A stretch of 64,000 bases of DNA from Marinobacter salarius. Its GTDB lineage: Bacteria; Pseudomonadota; Gammaproteobacteria; Pseudomonadales; Oleiphilaceae. Location of the stretch: the NCBI GenBank assembly GCA_000831005.1, contig CP007152.1:3224001-3288000 (forward strand). The letters run 5' to 3'. Below the pieces are notes generated by a model. That model had not been told where the DNA came from and ran no database searches. It saw only the letters and a list, made by a program, of their open reading frames with translations. This document shows, in pieces, positions 38,342 to 49,276 of the stretch (the stretch's first letter is position 1; every line of letters begins with the position of its first letter). The position numbers and the translations under genes were made by a program.

Positions 38342-38355
38342 GGACAGTACTGTCC
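38342..38355. promoter_or_regulatory. 14-bp palindrome GGACAGTACTGTCC
   Basis: This perfect palindrome lies in the 286-bp gap between the MFS gene and the binding-protein/chemoreceptor pair. GTGTC and GACAC (38392-38411) form another imperfect dyad downstream. They are about 230 and 180 bp before the next start, so a distal operator or enhancer-type site is possible. No other feature is seen in 38303-38588. Confidence 0.35.
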
Positions 38356-38588
38356 GATAAATCAGACACACTTTCCCCTATCCAGGTCATTGTGTCCCAG
38401 AAACCAGACACTCGGCACCGACATACCCATTCCGATGCCTGCCCCTGCAATCAATGCTCTTATAAAACAAAAGCTTAGAAATTTGGCATGGTTCCTGTTA
38501 GGTGCAGTGGAATAACGATAAAAACAACGCGTTTTCAACAAGAAAGAACGGGTGCAGACTTCACTCGGACAATAACAAGGAACACCCA

Positions 38589-39553
38589 ATGCGTACGCTC
38601 CTCCTGGCTCTTCTGCTGGTAAGCCCCCTGTGTTTCAGCAAAACCGTGGTGATTATCGAAAGCTATCACCAAGCTACAAATGGGATGCCGACTATATCGC
38701 AGCCGTCCAATCAGTGCTGGGCGAAGACCACGATATTCGCGTGCTTGCCCTCGACACCAAACGATTACCGAAATCAGAATGGCCGCAAAAAGTAGCCAGC
38801 CTCCAGCAATCCATTACCGAGATCGAGCCTGACATTGCCATTCTTGGAGATGACAACGCATTCTCGCTGATGGCCAACCACCTGGTTGAGCGGAAAATTC
38901 CGGTTGTATTCCTGGGCGTCAACGGCGGTCCGGTGCAGCACCCTACCCTGGAACACGATTTGGTCGCCGGCTTGCTGGAACGGCCGTTTTTTGAGGAGAG
39001 CATTCGTCATCTTCAGAAAGTATTGAAAGTGGATAAACACTTTCTTGTTTTAATGGACGACTCACCCACCATGCGAAACGCAGTCAATGAATACTTCGGC
39101 GACAAGAGAAGTGCCGAAATATATGGCTCGAAACTGGACATCGTACTTACCAACGACAAAGACACCTGGTTGCAGTCGGTTGTTCAGGCCCACGAACTGT
39201 ACGATGCAATCATCGTTGGCACCCACCACACCATCCGAGACGCAGAGGGCACCTACATCGCACCGGACGAACTCATTACCCGGGCATTTAATCAAAGCCG
39301 GGTTCCCATCTTTTCCTTTTGGGATATCAACATTGGGAAGCAGCAAGCGATTGGCGGCTTCACCATTTCGGCTCACCAGGAGGGCATTACTGCCGCCCGC
39401 TTGGCGTCCCTCATCCTGAATGGTGTCAAGCCTGCCCGCATCCCGAAAATGAATTCCCTGAGCGGGCACTACATCTATAGCCGAAGCGGAATGGCTCACT
39501 GGAACCTGGAGCTTTCCCCCATGATTGCGACCCAAGCAAACTTCGTTGAATAA
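38589..39553 (+). CDS. ABC_sub_bind-type periplasmic binding protein paired with a chemoreceptor (one frameshift)
   Basis: A short signal peptide (MRTLLLALLLVSPLCFS) leads into KTVVIIESYHPSYKWDADYI, which is readable only after adding one C at 38669-38670. The two-lobed binding-protein pattern follows: IEPDIAILGDDNAFSLMANH, IPVVFLGVNGGPVQ, LYDAIIVGTHHTIRDAEG and VPIFSFWDINIGKQQAIGGF. About 321 residues are expected. There is no permease or ATPase gene. The chemoreceptor starts 75 bp downstream on the same strand, so it may present a ligand to that receptor rather than feed a transporter. That is inference. Confidence 0.78.
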
Positions 39554-39628
39554 ATTGGTTGAGCGGCTCCAGATTATCCCGGACCTGCCGTTAACCAAGA
39601 GATCTCGCATGCATAGAGGGGCAGACCA

Positions 39629-41632
39629 GTGGCTGTAGAAAAATTAGAAGTTATTGAGCGTCGGCTAGGTGTCAGCGGAAAACTCCTGATCGCACCTGTT
39701 TTTATTCTGCTTTTATTCGCACTCGTAACCTTCTACAGCATCCGGGAATTTCAGAACCTTGATGCGCGAATGGATACGGTGGCAAGGGATCTCGCACCGG
39801 AAACCGCCGTTGCGACCGGTGTGCTTATCAATCTTTACAATATGAGATTGAGAGTCTTTGATTACTACGCTACCGGTAACGAAGACGTCCTGGCACGCTT
39901 CAAGCAGCTCGAGACGGATTTTTTCAGTGAGCTTTCAGCGGCGCAGCAGACGATTAAAAGTACCGACCGCGTGCAACTGGTTGCTGAGATCGAAGAGGCG
40001 ACATTGCAGTACGCGAATGTCTTCAAAAACGAACTGGTACCCGCCAAGCAGCAAGTCCAAAATATCATTGCCAATGAACTCGACCAATACGGCCCCACTG
40101 CTTCAGAGGCGCTGCGCAGGGCTATGGATGGCGTTACCAACAGAGAGCCGGACAGCCGGTTGCGAGTCGTTCTGGAACAATTGATTCACGATACGCTGAT
40201 GATGCGAATGGCCTCACAGCGCTTCTTTGCCGATGGCGACGAATCCTCGGAAACTGCACTGGGTTACGCCATGGAGGATATTTCCGATGCGCTCGAGTTT
40301 CTGGATATGGACTCAGTCCCCGGGTACGTCAGCCAGTATTTCGATACGGCGATAGAGGCGCTTGGGAAATACCAGTCGTCGGTCAATGAACTGCTGGTTC
40401 AGCAAAAGGCGATGATCCGGACGAAAGAAGACAAGCTTGACGTACTGGGCCCCCAAATCACTGACCTGGCTCAGGATCTTGAGAGAGAGGTTTTTGCCTC
40501 CCTCGAAACCGTGGCCGACGAAGCGGAAGCAGAGACCGAGACGGCACTCAACCTGACACTCGCCGCATTCATTGCGTCTGTCGTTCTGGGGCTGGTGGTC
40601 GCACTGCTAATGAGCCGTATGATGGGCAATAGCGTCAAACGTGCCCGGTCAGAAATTCTGGGTTACCTGGAAAACATTGGAAATAACGAAGGCGACGTTT
40701 CTACCCGGCTGACCAAGGGCCGCCCTGACGAAATTGGCGATTTCATCTCAGCGGTCAATGCCTTCCTGGAAACCCTGGAAGACATCATTTCCCGGATTGT
40801 CGCGTCGTCCCGGCGTCTCAGTACGGAATCTGAGTCATTGTCTGGCATTACAAACAGCACCACTGCCAATGCCGAACAACAACGGGACCAGGTGACTCAA
40901 GTTTCGGCGGCGATGCAGGAAATGGTCTCCACCTCCGACGAAATCGCGTCCAACACCAGTGACACAGATGAATCCGCACGCCAGGCCGCCGAGCTGGCAG
41001 GAACCGGCCAGGAAACGGTGTCGACCGCAGTTAAATCCGTTTCCCGACTCGCAGAACAGGTCGAGGCAGGGTCAAAGCGCATCCAACGGCTTGAGCAGGA
41101 ATCCGGTGAGATCGGTAACGTACTGGACGTTATTCAGGCTATCGCAGAACAAACCAACCTCCTCGCCCTCAATGCCGCCATCGAAGCAGCACGTGCGGGA
41201 GACGCAGGCCGTGGGTTTTCGGTGGTTGCTGATGAGGTCCGAGGGCTTGCCAAGCGGGTTCAGGATTCAACGGTCGATATCGAGCGAATCGTCTCGAATC
41301 TGCAAAGCGGTGCCGCCGGCGCGGTGGTTGATATGAGCAAGGCCAAACAGATGGCCTCTGAAGCCAGTGAAGAAGCCGGCAAGTCTGGCGCTGCCCTGTC
41401 AGAAATCATGGCGGCCGTAAACCGGATTGTGGATATGACAACGCAGGTTGCAAGTGCCACTGAGCAACAGCGGGTGACCGCTGCTGAGATGACTCAGAAC
41501 GTGGAGGCCAGTAGTAGTGCCATCGACAAGCTCACCGACGATATTGCCCACGTTAACCAATCCAGCAATTCCCTGGCGGAGATGGCGGAAGACCTTAACG
41601 GCCTGGTGCGTCGCTTTAAAACGTCAAACTAG
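39629..41632 (+). CDS. Methyl-accepting chemotaxis protein
   Basis: The GTG at 39629 starts a 667-residue receptor. TM1 is [20 protein letters not shown] (~20-40) and TM2 is [20 protein letters not shown] (~308-328). The intervening ~265 residues are all-helical, compatible with a bimodular helical sensor. HAMP follows, then the signalling domain with the conserved tip [20 protein letters not shown] and [20 protein letters not shown]. The C-terminus (RRFKTSN) has no CheR-binding pentapeptide. The upstream binding protein may be its periplasmic partner. Intact, with no frameshift. Confidence 0.95.
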   Translation: MAVEKLEVIERRLGVSGKLLIAPVFILLLFALVTFYSIREFQNLDARMDTVARDLAPETAVATGVLINLYNMRLRVFDYYATGNEDVLARFKQLETDFFSELSAAQQTIKSTDRVQLVAEIEEATLQYANVFKNELVPAKQQVQNIIANELDQYGPTASEALRRAMDGVTNREPDSRLRVVLEQLIHDTLMMRMASQRFFADGDESSETALGYAMEDISDALEFLDMDSVPGYVSQYFDTAIEALGKYQSSVNELLVQQKAMIRTKEDKLDVLGPQITDLAQDLEREVFASLETVADEAEAETETALNLTLAAFIASVVLGLVVALLMSRMMGNSVKRARSEILGYLENIGNNEGDVSTRLTKGRPDEIGDFISAVNAFLETLEDIISRIVASSRRLSTESESLSGITNSTTANAEQQRDQVTQVSAAMQEMVSTSDEIASNTSDTDESARQAAELAGTGQETVSTAVKSVSRLAEQVEAGSKRIQRLEQESGEIGNVLDVIQAIAEQTNLLALNAAIEAARAGDAGRGFSVVADEVRGLAKRVQDSTVDIERIVSNLQSGAAGAVVDMSKAKQMASEASEEAGKSGAALSEIMAAVNRIVDMTTQVASATEQQRVTAAEMTQNVEASSSAIDKLTDDIAHVNQSSNSLAEMAEDLNGLVRRFKTSN

Positions 41633-41742
41633 GACCCTTTTCCGCTTGTGTTAACTGCGTCATGGGCGACATGTTCAATTACTGATACTTTCAATACTCA
41701 AACAATAGCTATAAATACAGCGTATCAGGGAGAGATTCACCC

Positions 41743-42625
41743 ATGAGCCATTCACGTTTTACCAGGATGCCCGGCTTTCTTGCGGCGCTGACGGTGTCCT
41801 TTTGTGCAGTCGCTCAGGCCGATCCTGCCGACACCATCTTTGCTGCTGAAAATGCCCTCTACGGTGCTGGCTATGATATTGGCAAGGCCGATGTGGATGG
41901 ACGACACCCTGCGCTCGGCCATCCGGAAGTATCAATCCGGTCGAGAGGGGTTGCAGGCCACTGGCGATCTGGACCCACAAACGTTGTCTGCCCTGGGAAT
42001 CGCCGTTAAGGATGGCGATGCCGTGACTGGCAACAGCGCGCGAAGCCGTGAGGGGGCAATGGCTGACGCGGGAATCAGCAAGCAGCGTTTCGGGTCACCC
42101 AGTGCAAAACAACCCATTGCAGCTGCGCCTGAACCGGAGGTTAAGCCGGAGCCAGTGCCAGTATCGACTGAAGCGTCAACCTTGGAAGAAGAATCAGCAC
42201 CTGCTCCGGAGACCATCGTAGCAACAAACGATAAGCCGGTGATTCAGCCCGAAACGGAATTAGCTCAAGATTCAAAGCCTAAACCTCAAATCGCAGAGGA
42301 ACCTGAAACCGAACCCGTTGCAGTTGCGGCTGTTGAAGAGCCCTCAATTGTTGAAGAGACATCAACGGTCGAAGAGCTCTCAACCGTTGATGCAGAACCT
42401 TCCGTGGCTCTCAATGTGCCTTCCGAGGCGACCGAAGAGACATCAACGGATGTTGACTACCAGTTGCCAGAGGAACCGACGGCTTCTGGCAATCCGGAGA
42501 TTTCGGAGTCATCGCAGGCAACGAGTTCGACCTCAGACAACACTTCGGAATCCACCACTGTCGCGAAAAGCAGTGGCGGTTTTTTCAGCTCGTTATTCGA
42601 CTTCCTCTTCGGCTGGCTGATCTGA
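41743..42625 (+). CDS. Secreted peptidoglycan-binding domain protein with acidic low-complexity tail (one frameshift)
   Basis: A signal peptide (ending AQA-DP) precedes a PG_binding_1-type fold: DTIFAAENALYGAGYDIGKA, then TLRSAIRKYQSGREGL and LDPQTLSALGI. The frame shifts at 41891-41896 within KADxWMDDTL; the shift equals one extra base or two missing. Residues ~110-275 are rich in Glu, Pro, Ser, Thr and Val with near-repeats such as EETSTVEELSTV. The protein ends in a hydrophobic FFSSLFDFLFGWLI tail. The function is unknown; envelope attachment is likely. Confidence 0.75.
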
Positions 42626-42717
42626 GGACATACGCGTATTCCGAAATGCGTTGGATTAGCTCACACTGGGCGGCCTTGTTTCAAATTTACTGACTTGCAG
42701 CCAAGGCCAACCACCCC

Positions 42718-43940
42718 ATGCCCTCTCAATTGCAGGAAGCTCCCTACTCTCCCGCCAGGATTACACTGATCATATTCTCACTCGCCATGGGCGGGTTTGG
42801 GATAGGTACGGGAGAGTTTGCCATCATGGGCTGATGCCCGGCGTTGCCGCGGATCTGGGGGTTACGGAACCACAGGTCGGCCACTTGATCAGTGCGTACG
42901 CGCTGGGCGTTGTCGTGGGAGCGCCGCTCCTGGGCCATTGGCGGTGCCAGGCTTTATCGGCGGCACCTGCTGATCCTGTTGATGTCGTTCTACGCGCTGG
43001 GAAATATTGCCAGTGCCCTGGCGCCGGGGTACGGATCACTTCTGGTGTTCCGGTTCATCGCCGGCCTCCCCCATGGCGCCTATTTCGGTGTTGCCGCCCT
43101 GGTTGCCGCCTCACTCGTACCTTTTAACAAACGGGCCAAGGTCGTGAGCCTGGTCATGATGGGGCTTACCCTCGCGCTGTTGATCGGAAACCCACTGGCA
43201 ACGATTCTTGGGCAACATCTGGATTGGCGGTATGCCTTTGGGTTTGTGGGTGCTATCGCAGCCCTTACCGGATTGATGATTGTTCTTTTCCTGCCTCTCA
43301 ATCGACAAGAGGAACGGCAAAGCCCATTCTCGGAAATCCGGGCGTTCAATCGCCCGGAAATCTGGTATCCGCTCGCCATCGGCTCCATCGGGTTTGCCGG
43401 CATGTTTTGTGTATTCAGCTATATGGCTCCAACATTGTTGGAAGTCACCGGGGTCAATCCCTTCTGGATTCCAATCGCACTCGCGGTCTTCGGGCTCGGA
43501 GGATTCGTTGGCAACATCCTCGGAGGTTGGCTGTTTGATCGCCTCCAGTTCCGCAGCGTTGGCTGGATGTTGTTGTGGAGCATCAGCATGCTGCTTCTGT
43601 ATCCCTACGCCACAGAAACCATCTGGACCATGCTGGTGATGTGCTTCCTGGTCGCCTTGATGGTTGGCCTTGGGCCCGCGCTGCAAACCCACCTGATGGA
43701 CGTGGCGCACGGTGCCCAGACACTGGCCGCCGCCTCTCACCACGCAGCGTTCAACGTGGCCAATGCTCTTGGACCCTGGCTGGGCGGGATGGCTATCAGT
43801 GCCGGCCTAGGATGCAGTCCACAGGGTATGTTGGTGCCACAACCGCCGTTGCCGGGCTCGCGATATTTCTATTGGCATGGCGTCAGCAGTCCGGCCCAGA
43901 GCGTGTCGACGACGACGTTGCGCTTAGCCAGGATTCCTGA
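42718..43940 (+). CDS. MFS transporter, DHA1/AraJ type (three frameshifts)
   Basis: The start is ATG 42718 (MPSQLQEAPYSPARITLIIF). Frame breaks at 42828-42830 (one G missing), 42932-42934 (an extra G or two missing) and 43814 (one G missing) must be repaired. The result reads GTGEFAIMGLMPGVAADLGV, then HLISAYALGVVVGAPLL, RFIAGLPHGAYFGVAALVAA and LGWQSTGYVGATTAVAGLAI to the stop at 43940. The motif set is that of AraJ/YdhP-like efflux carriers with about 12 helices. It overlaps the convergent EamA gene by 17 bp. Substrate unknown. Confidence 0.8.
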
Positions 43941-44865
43941 CCGCGTTGCAGGTTTTGCGTTCACGGGTGGCGCCGTTTGCCAGTACAACACCTATCAAGA
44001 GCAGCACCACGCCACCCCACACGGCCCAACCATAAGACTCACCAAAGAAAACGATCCCGAACAATAGGCCAGCGGGTGTAATCACGAACCCCAATTGGCT
44101 GAGAAACGTTGGCGATGTCCGCTTCTGTAAGTGAAAGAAGCCGCGATAACTGATCGCAGTCAGGACAGACTGAACGGCCACAATGGTCCAGAGATCCATC
44201 CCGCTAACAAGCAGCGAATGTGCGCCCCCAGTCACCACGACCACCAGTAAAATCAGTACGGCACCGGCGAGAAGCATTCCAGGGGCCAGCTGCTCTGGAG
44301 TAGCCCCTTTCGGCCAGTGAGACGTGCGATACACATTGCCAATAGCGAGGGACAGTGGAACCAACATACCTAACAGCAGCCATGGCAGCGAGTCCGGATT
44401 GATGCCCGCCGGATTGGGCGACAGAATCCAGACACAACCGGCAACGCCCAGACTCAGCCCAACGGACTTTTTCCTGCTCAGTGTTTCCATGCCCAGAATG
44501 ACGGAGATCCCGTAGGTGGCAAGGGATGGCAGCGCATAGAGAGTCGCCGTCAGGCCGGACCCAATATTCGCAACAACAATGAAGGCCAGCGCATTGGGTA
44601 CGGCAATGGCGGTCAGTCCGCTGATGCCAAAGTATTGAATCAGGGGCCTGCTGAATCGCACCGGGGAACCCCGGCGACCGCAGAGAACCAGCAGGATACC
44701 GCCACCCAAAGCCTGCCAGAAGGCGTACGCCAGTGGTGTCATGCCGACGTCCATGGCGGCCCTGGAAAGCGGCAGCATCAGGGCAATCAGTACGCCAACG
44801 CCCAATAACAGAAGCATGGACGTTACATCGGGTTGATGAGATGCGGTACTCGCATGTTGTTTCAT
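43924..44865 (-). CDS. DMT superfamily (EamA) transporter
   Basis: The start at 44865 is chosen because CGGAGAAAAAACC precedes it. The roughly 313-residue protein has ten hydrophobic segments including LLLLGVGVLIALMLPLSRAA, VPNALAFIVVANIGSGLTAT and FLSQLGFVITPAGLLFGIVF. It is a typical EamA exporter, distinct from the one at 7711. It lies convergent to the AraJ-type gene and divergent from the nitroreductase gene. Intact. Confidence 0.86.
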   Translation of the reverse strand: MKQHASTASHQPDVTSMLLLLGVGVLIALMLPLSRAAMDVGMTPLAYAFWQALGGGILLVLCGRRGSPVRFSRPLIQYFGISGLTAIAVPNALAFIVVANIGSGLTATLYALPSLATYGISVILGMETLSRKKSVGLSLGVAGCVWILSPNPAGINPDSLPWLLLGMLVPLSLAIGNVYRTSHWPKGATPEQLAPGMLLAGAVLILLVVVVTGGAHSLLVSGMDLWTIVAVQSVLTAISYRGFFHLQKRTSPTFLSQLGFVITPAGLLFGIVFFGESYGWAVWGGVVLLLIGVVLANGATRERKTCNAVRNPG

Positions 44866-45030
44866 GGTTTTTTCTCCGTTAGTTGCGAGCCCTATCATCC
44901 CGATGCGGCGACCACGGATCACCACACGTTTCGTGAAAACTGCTTTGCCGATTTGCGCATCGATTCCCCGAAACTCATCGTTTAGTGTCAGCAGTCAACC
45001 AACCACCAAAACCGACAGAGGAAGACTGTT

Positions 45031-45662
45031 ATGGATTTTCTGGAAGCCCTGGAATGGCGTTACGCCACAAAACGCATGAATGGCAAATCTCTCCCGGAAG
45101 GCACACTGGAGAGAATACTGGAGGCCACACGATTGGCGCCGTCCTCTTATGGGTTGCAACCTACACCATCAAAGTCATCAGCGACCGCTCGCTGCTTGAG
45201 CGCATCCATGAAGACGCTGCACCGCAACCACAGGTCAAGGAATGCTCCCACCTGTTGGTGTTTGCGACCAAGACGGATCTGGATGACTCAACGGTTGATC
45301 ATTACATCGAGTTGGCGGCGACAGAGAGAGGGGTTGCGATTGCCGATCTGAACGGGTTCGCTGACGCTATCAAAGGTACCATCAATGGTTTGGAAACGGC
45401 CGCTGACAAGCAGGCCTGGGCCGCAAAACAGGCATACATTGCCCTGGGCTTTACCCTTGCCGCCGCCGCTATAGAGCGTGTCGATGCCTCGCCGATGGAA
45501 GGCTTTGATCCAGCCGCCCTCGATCGCGTCCTGCGATTGAACGAGGATAATCTGAGCAGCGTGGTCATTGCAGCATTGGGGTACCGTGATACGGCGGAGG
45601 ACCGGATGGCGAACATGCCAAAGGTGCGCAGACCCCTGTCCCAACTGATTCAAAGGGTCTGA
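45031..45662 (+). CDS. Nitroreductase family NAD(P)H oxidoreductase (one frameshift)
   Basis: The start MDFLEALEWRYATKRMNGKS and then ILEATRLAPSSYGLQP are the FMN-binding N-terminus of NfsB-like proteins. One C is missing at 45160-45161; repair gives YTIKVISDRSLLERIHEDAA, KQAWAAKQAYIALGFTLAAA and ALGYRDTAEDRMANMPKVRR at the C-terminus, about 210 residues. It should reduce nitroaromatics, quinones or similar acceptors with a flavin. A LysR gene follows 87 bp downstream on the same strand. Confidence 0.87.
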
Positions 45663-45748
45663 TCAACAGGCCCGATAGAATTCAGCCACACACCGGCGCT
45701 TGCCTGTATAATTCCCTCATCAATCAAGATCTGATGTGGAGCGCCGGC

Positions 45749-46654
45749 ATGGACCGCCTCAAGGGTGTGGAGTATTTCAAGCGAATTTACGAGCTGGGCT
45801 CGTTTACGGCTGCTGCCGACGAGTTCCACTGCTCGAATGCAGTTATATCCAAGTATGTCCGGTTCCTCGAATCCTGGACGGGCTCGAAGCTGATCAACCG
45901 CAATACCCGTACGATCAGCTTTACGGACGAAGGCGAGCGATTCTACACCTATTGCCTTTCTATCATTGAGCAGACCAGCGAAATGCTCGATTCCGTTGCT
46001 GATACCGGCGATCTGTCGGGCGAGTTGGTTATTGCCAGCCCGGTTTCTCTGTCGATGAAAGTGATGGCCCCGTTAATTTTCCAGTTTCGGCAGGCATATC
46101 CGCAGCTGACGATTCGATTACAGATGAGCGACCAGTTGACCAGCCTGGTCGGCTCGGGTGTTGATCTTGCCATTCGCGGAATCGGATCCCCCGAGGATTC
46201 TTCGCTCATTGCGGTTAGACTGGGAGCGCTCGAAAGGGTTCTTGTTGCTTCTCCAATGTATCTGGCGTCCGCCGGCACACCGTTAACCGTAGAAGATCTC
46301 CGACAGCACCAGTGCCTTATTTACAGCCTCAGCACCGATGCGAAGAGCTGGGAATTTGTTCCAGCTGGCGCTGCAGGTAGAAGTCACGCCCCCTTTAGCG
46401 TTGCCGTATCCGGGCCCTTGGTGGCCGATAATTCGCTTGTATTGGTTGATGCGGCTGTGGCTGGCCTTGGAATCGCACTGGTCCCACGCGCATACATCAG
46501 GCAGGAGCTTGCGGACGACAAACTGCGGAAGCTCGAACTGGACGCGTTGCCTGCCCGGCGCTCCATCTATGCAGTATACTCAGACCGCCACTACCTGCCG
46601 CGTCGAGCCAGGTTGTTTATCGACTTTCTACGAGCCAGCCTCGAATCAGGATGA
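45749..46654 (+). CDS. LysR-family transcriptional regulator
   Basis: The start at 45749 (MDRLKGVEYFKRIYELGSFT) fits the family better than the upstream ATG at 45734. The winged helix-turn-helix continues AADEFHCSNAVISKYVRFLE. The effector domain has GELVIASPVSLSMKVMAPLI and VDLAIRGIGSPEDSSLIAVR. About 301 residues, intact. It reads away from the nitroreductase and overlaps the HMG-CoA reductase gene end by nine bases tail to tail. Targets are not evident. Confidence 0.9.
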   Translation: MDRLKGVEYFKRIYELGSFTAAADEFHCSNAVISKYVRFLESWTGSKLINRNTRTISFTDEGERFYTYCLSIIEQTSEMLDSVADTGDLSGELVIASPVSLSMKVMAPLIFQFRQAYPQLTIRLQMSDQLTSLVGSGVDLAIRGIGSPEDSSLIAVRLGALERVLVASPMYLASAGTPLTVEDLRQHQCLIYSLSTDAKSWEFVPAGAAGRSHAPFSVAVSGPLVADNSLVLVDAAVAGLGIALVPRAYIRQELADDKLRKLELDALPARRSIYAVYSDRHYLPRRARLFIDFLRASLESG

Positions 46655-47930
46655 CACGCCTTTAGCCCGCATACGTAGCAGGATCTCCTCAGCGATATCC
46701 ACCCGTACTTTTCCGCCCTCAACCAGCTCTCTCGCCACGGTGTCAATTTCCGGGCCTTTCGCACCGGCCATGACGGCGATATTCTTGGCATGAAGGGCCA
46801 TGTGCCCCTTCTGAATTCCCGTGGTAGCGAGCGCTTTCAATGCCGAGAAATTTTGTGCGAGCCCGACAGCCGCAATCACTCTGGCCAATTTTTCAGCGGT
46901 TGTGGTATTCATAATCTCCAATGCAATGCGGGCAGTCGGATGGGATTTGGTCGCCCCACCAATCAGCCCGACAGCATCGGCATCTCTATCATTCCGGTCA
47001 GATTACCGTCCTGATCGACTTCCCACCGGGTCAGCGAACGATACTGCCCCGACCGCGCGGCATACGCGTGAGCACCTGCTTCAACCGCACGCGTATCATT
47101 ACCGGTAGCCAACACAACGGAACTCACCCCATTCATAACCCTTTGTTGTGCGTTGCAGCCCGGTACGGATCAATATCCGCAAAATCAAACGCCGACAGAA
47201 TTCCCTCTCGAACCGACTTCCCACCAATGGCGTCCAGCGACCAAGTGGCTCTGGCCCTTGCGAGGCGACGATCGGCGAGGTTAGACAGAATCCGGAGATA
47301 CGTCTTGCCGCCGGTCCATTCCGCAATCAGAGGGGCCACCGCTTCGGCCATGGAATTAACGGCATTTGCGCCCATCGCATCGCGGGTGTCGACGATCAGA
47401 TGGGTAATGACCATGGGTCCGTTGCGCCCCCCTTCGAGCACCCGTACCTCCAGATCTCGATAGCCACCGCCATGTTTCAGCAATACCGGGTCGGTCTGGT
47501 CACAGATTTCTCGAATCCTCTCTTTGTTCTCAAGAATCTGAAGTCGCGCGAATTCGGGATTACTGACATCAATAAGCTGTACCTGGGCAATCATTAACGA
47601 GCCTGACAGGGATGTAGTAAACCCACCGGAATCGCGACATTGCCTTGCCGCGTTGCAAACGGCGGCAACGACGGATGATTCCTCAGTTGCCATCGGAATG
47701 AGGACGTCCTCACCGTCAACAATCATGTTCGTCGCAACGCCCAGAGGAATATTCATGGTACCGACAGCGTTCTCGATCATTGAGTCCACAACAGACGCTT
47801 CGAGATTACCGGTATTCGAGAGTTGTGCCTCTACACTCCGATCAAGGCCAGCAACCTCCATGACCTTGTTGAGCCTTTCTGACATTGAAAGCTTGTGAAA
47901 GCCGGATATACGGGAGTTTTGAGTGTGCAT
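46646..47930 (-). CDS. mvaA: Class II (degradative) hydroxymethylglutaryl-CoA reductase (two frameshifts)
   Basis: Start [20 protein letters not shown] matches the N-terminus of Pseudomonas-type HMG-CoA reductases. Class II active-site motifs are present: the glutamate in [29 protein letters not shown] for substrate/cofactor, the lysine in [18 protein letters not shown], and the histidine in [19 protein letters not shown]. Missing G at 47139-47141 and near 46975 split the frame; repair gives about 428 residues. The enzyme oxidises mevalonate plus CoA to HMG-CoA with NAD+. It follows the TRAP transporter genes by 23 bp, so imported mevalonate is the likely substrate. An HMG-CoA lyase is not in the window. 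Confidence 0.92.
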
Positions 47931-47953
47931 TTAAAGAATCTCCATTACATTTG

Positions 47954-49276
47954 TCAGGAAGCCAGGCGTTGGGATAGCTGGTTAGGCAACCAGGTCACCA
48001 AATCCGGGAATACCATAAACAGGACCAGCGCTATCATCTGAAGCAACAGGAAAGGAACAATGGCGCGATAGACCGTTTCCATCCCGATACCGTCAGGAAG
48101 CACCCCTTTGATGTAGAACAGGGTGTATCCGAACGGCGGGGTGATATAAGCCATCTGCGCGGTGATCAGGAACAACACGCCAAACCAGATCGGGTCAAAA
48201 TCGAAGGCGTTAATAATGGGAAGGAACACCGGCACACAAAGCAGAATGATGCCGATCTCATCCAGGAATAGTCCTAGCAGCACCAGGATGCCCATCATTG
48301 CAAGTAACACCAGCCAACGGTTCAGTTCCAGATCCTGGATAAACGTCAACAAGGAGTCCGCGCCACCAGTACCGGTGAAGATCGATACAAATATTTTGGC
48401 GCCGATGGTGATCCACATGATCATGGTGGTCACGCGCAGCGTATCCATTGCAGCGGCACTCAGGTTGGCGGGCGTGAAGGTACGCTGCAAAGCCGCTGAA
48501 ACCATGGCGCCCACCACGCCAACGGCGGCTGCCTCGGTCGGTGTAGCAATACCCGCATAAATACTCCCAAGCACACTGAAGACAATCAGCGTCGGAAGAA
48601 TCAGGGACTTAAGCGACGCAAACATGTCACGTACCGATACTTCCACCTGCTCCGGACGTGGCGCCACACTCGGCTTCAACAGGGTGCGGATCACTACATA
48701 GGCAATGTACAGCCCTGCCAACACCATGCCCGGAATGATCCCCGCCGCAAACATTTTTCCCACGGACACCTGCGCGGTTGCCGCGTAAACAATGGTGATG
48801 ATTGACGGTGGGATCAGAATGCCCAAGGTGCCACCGGCACAAATGGTGCCCAGTGCGAGTTTTTCGTCGTAGCCTCGGCGGAGCATGGATGGCAGTGCCA
48901 GAATACCCATTGCCGCAACGGCCGCCCCAACGATGCCGGTCATCGCCGCCATCACAGTGCATATTGCGATGGTGCCCACCGCTAGCCCACCGGGTAGCCG
49001 TCGGAACCAGAGTTCCATGGCCTTGTACAAGGCTTCAATGATTCCCGACCGCTGCAGGATACTGGCCATGAGCACGTAAAGTGGTATTGCGAGGAGCACA
49101 TCGGATGTCATGACATCGAACGTTTGCAAAACCGAAAGAACAAGAGCATCTGTTCCCCAGAGCGTTACGGTAAAAAGCACAGCCAGAGATATAAGAACGA
49201 ACGCAAGTGGCATCCCGCTGAGCAGCAGCACCAGCAGGGAGATAAACATCGCGGACAGAACAAAGGTCGAGCTCAT
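47954..49276 (-). CDS. dctM: TRAP transporter large permease (DctM)
   Basis: The start at 49276 (MSSTFVLSAMFISLLVLLLS) overlaps the stop of dctQ (ATGA). The roughly 440-residue protein has about 12 helices with family features such as LLAIPLYVLMASILQRSGII, GTICAGGTLGILIPPSIITI and GIATPTEAAAVGVVGAMVSA. FGVLFLITAQMAYITPPFGY near the C-terminus is also typical. It is the ion-coupled channel subunit. The reductase gene directly downstream suggests mevalonate as cargo. Intact. Confidence 0.94.
   Translation of the reverse strand: MSSTFVLSAMFISLLVLLLSGMPLAFVLISLAVLFTVTLWGTDALVLSVLQTFDVMTSDVLLAIPLYVLMASILQRSGIIEALYKAMELWFRRLPGGLAVGTIAICTVMAAMTGIVGAAVAAMGILALPSMLRRGYDEKLALGTICAGGTLGILIPPSIITIVYAATAQVSVGKMFAAGIIPGMVLAGLYIAYVVIRTLLKPSVAPRPEQVEVSVRDMFASLKSLILPTLIVFSVLGSIYAGIATPTEAAAVGVVGAMVSAALQRTFTPANLSAAAMDTLRVTTMIMWITIGAKIFVSIFTGTGGADSLLTFIQDLELNRWLVLLAMMGILVLLGLFLDEIGIILLCVPVFLPIINAFDFDPIWFGVLFLITAQMAYITPPFGYTLFYIKGVLPDGIGMETVYRAIVPFLLLQMIALVLFMVFPDLVTWLPNQLSQRLAS

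Noticed and set aside
38488..38510. Possible sigma-54 promoter (TTGGCATG followed by CTGTT)
   Set aside because: The -24-like GG is present but the -12 GC is replaced by GT; too weak to call.
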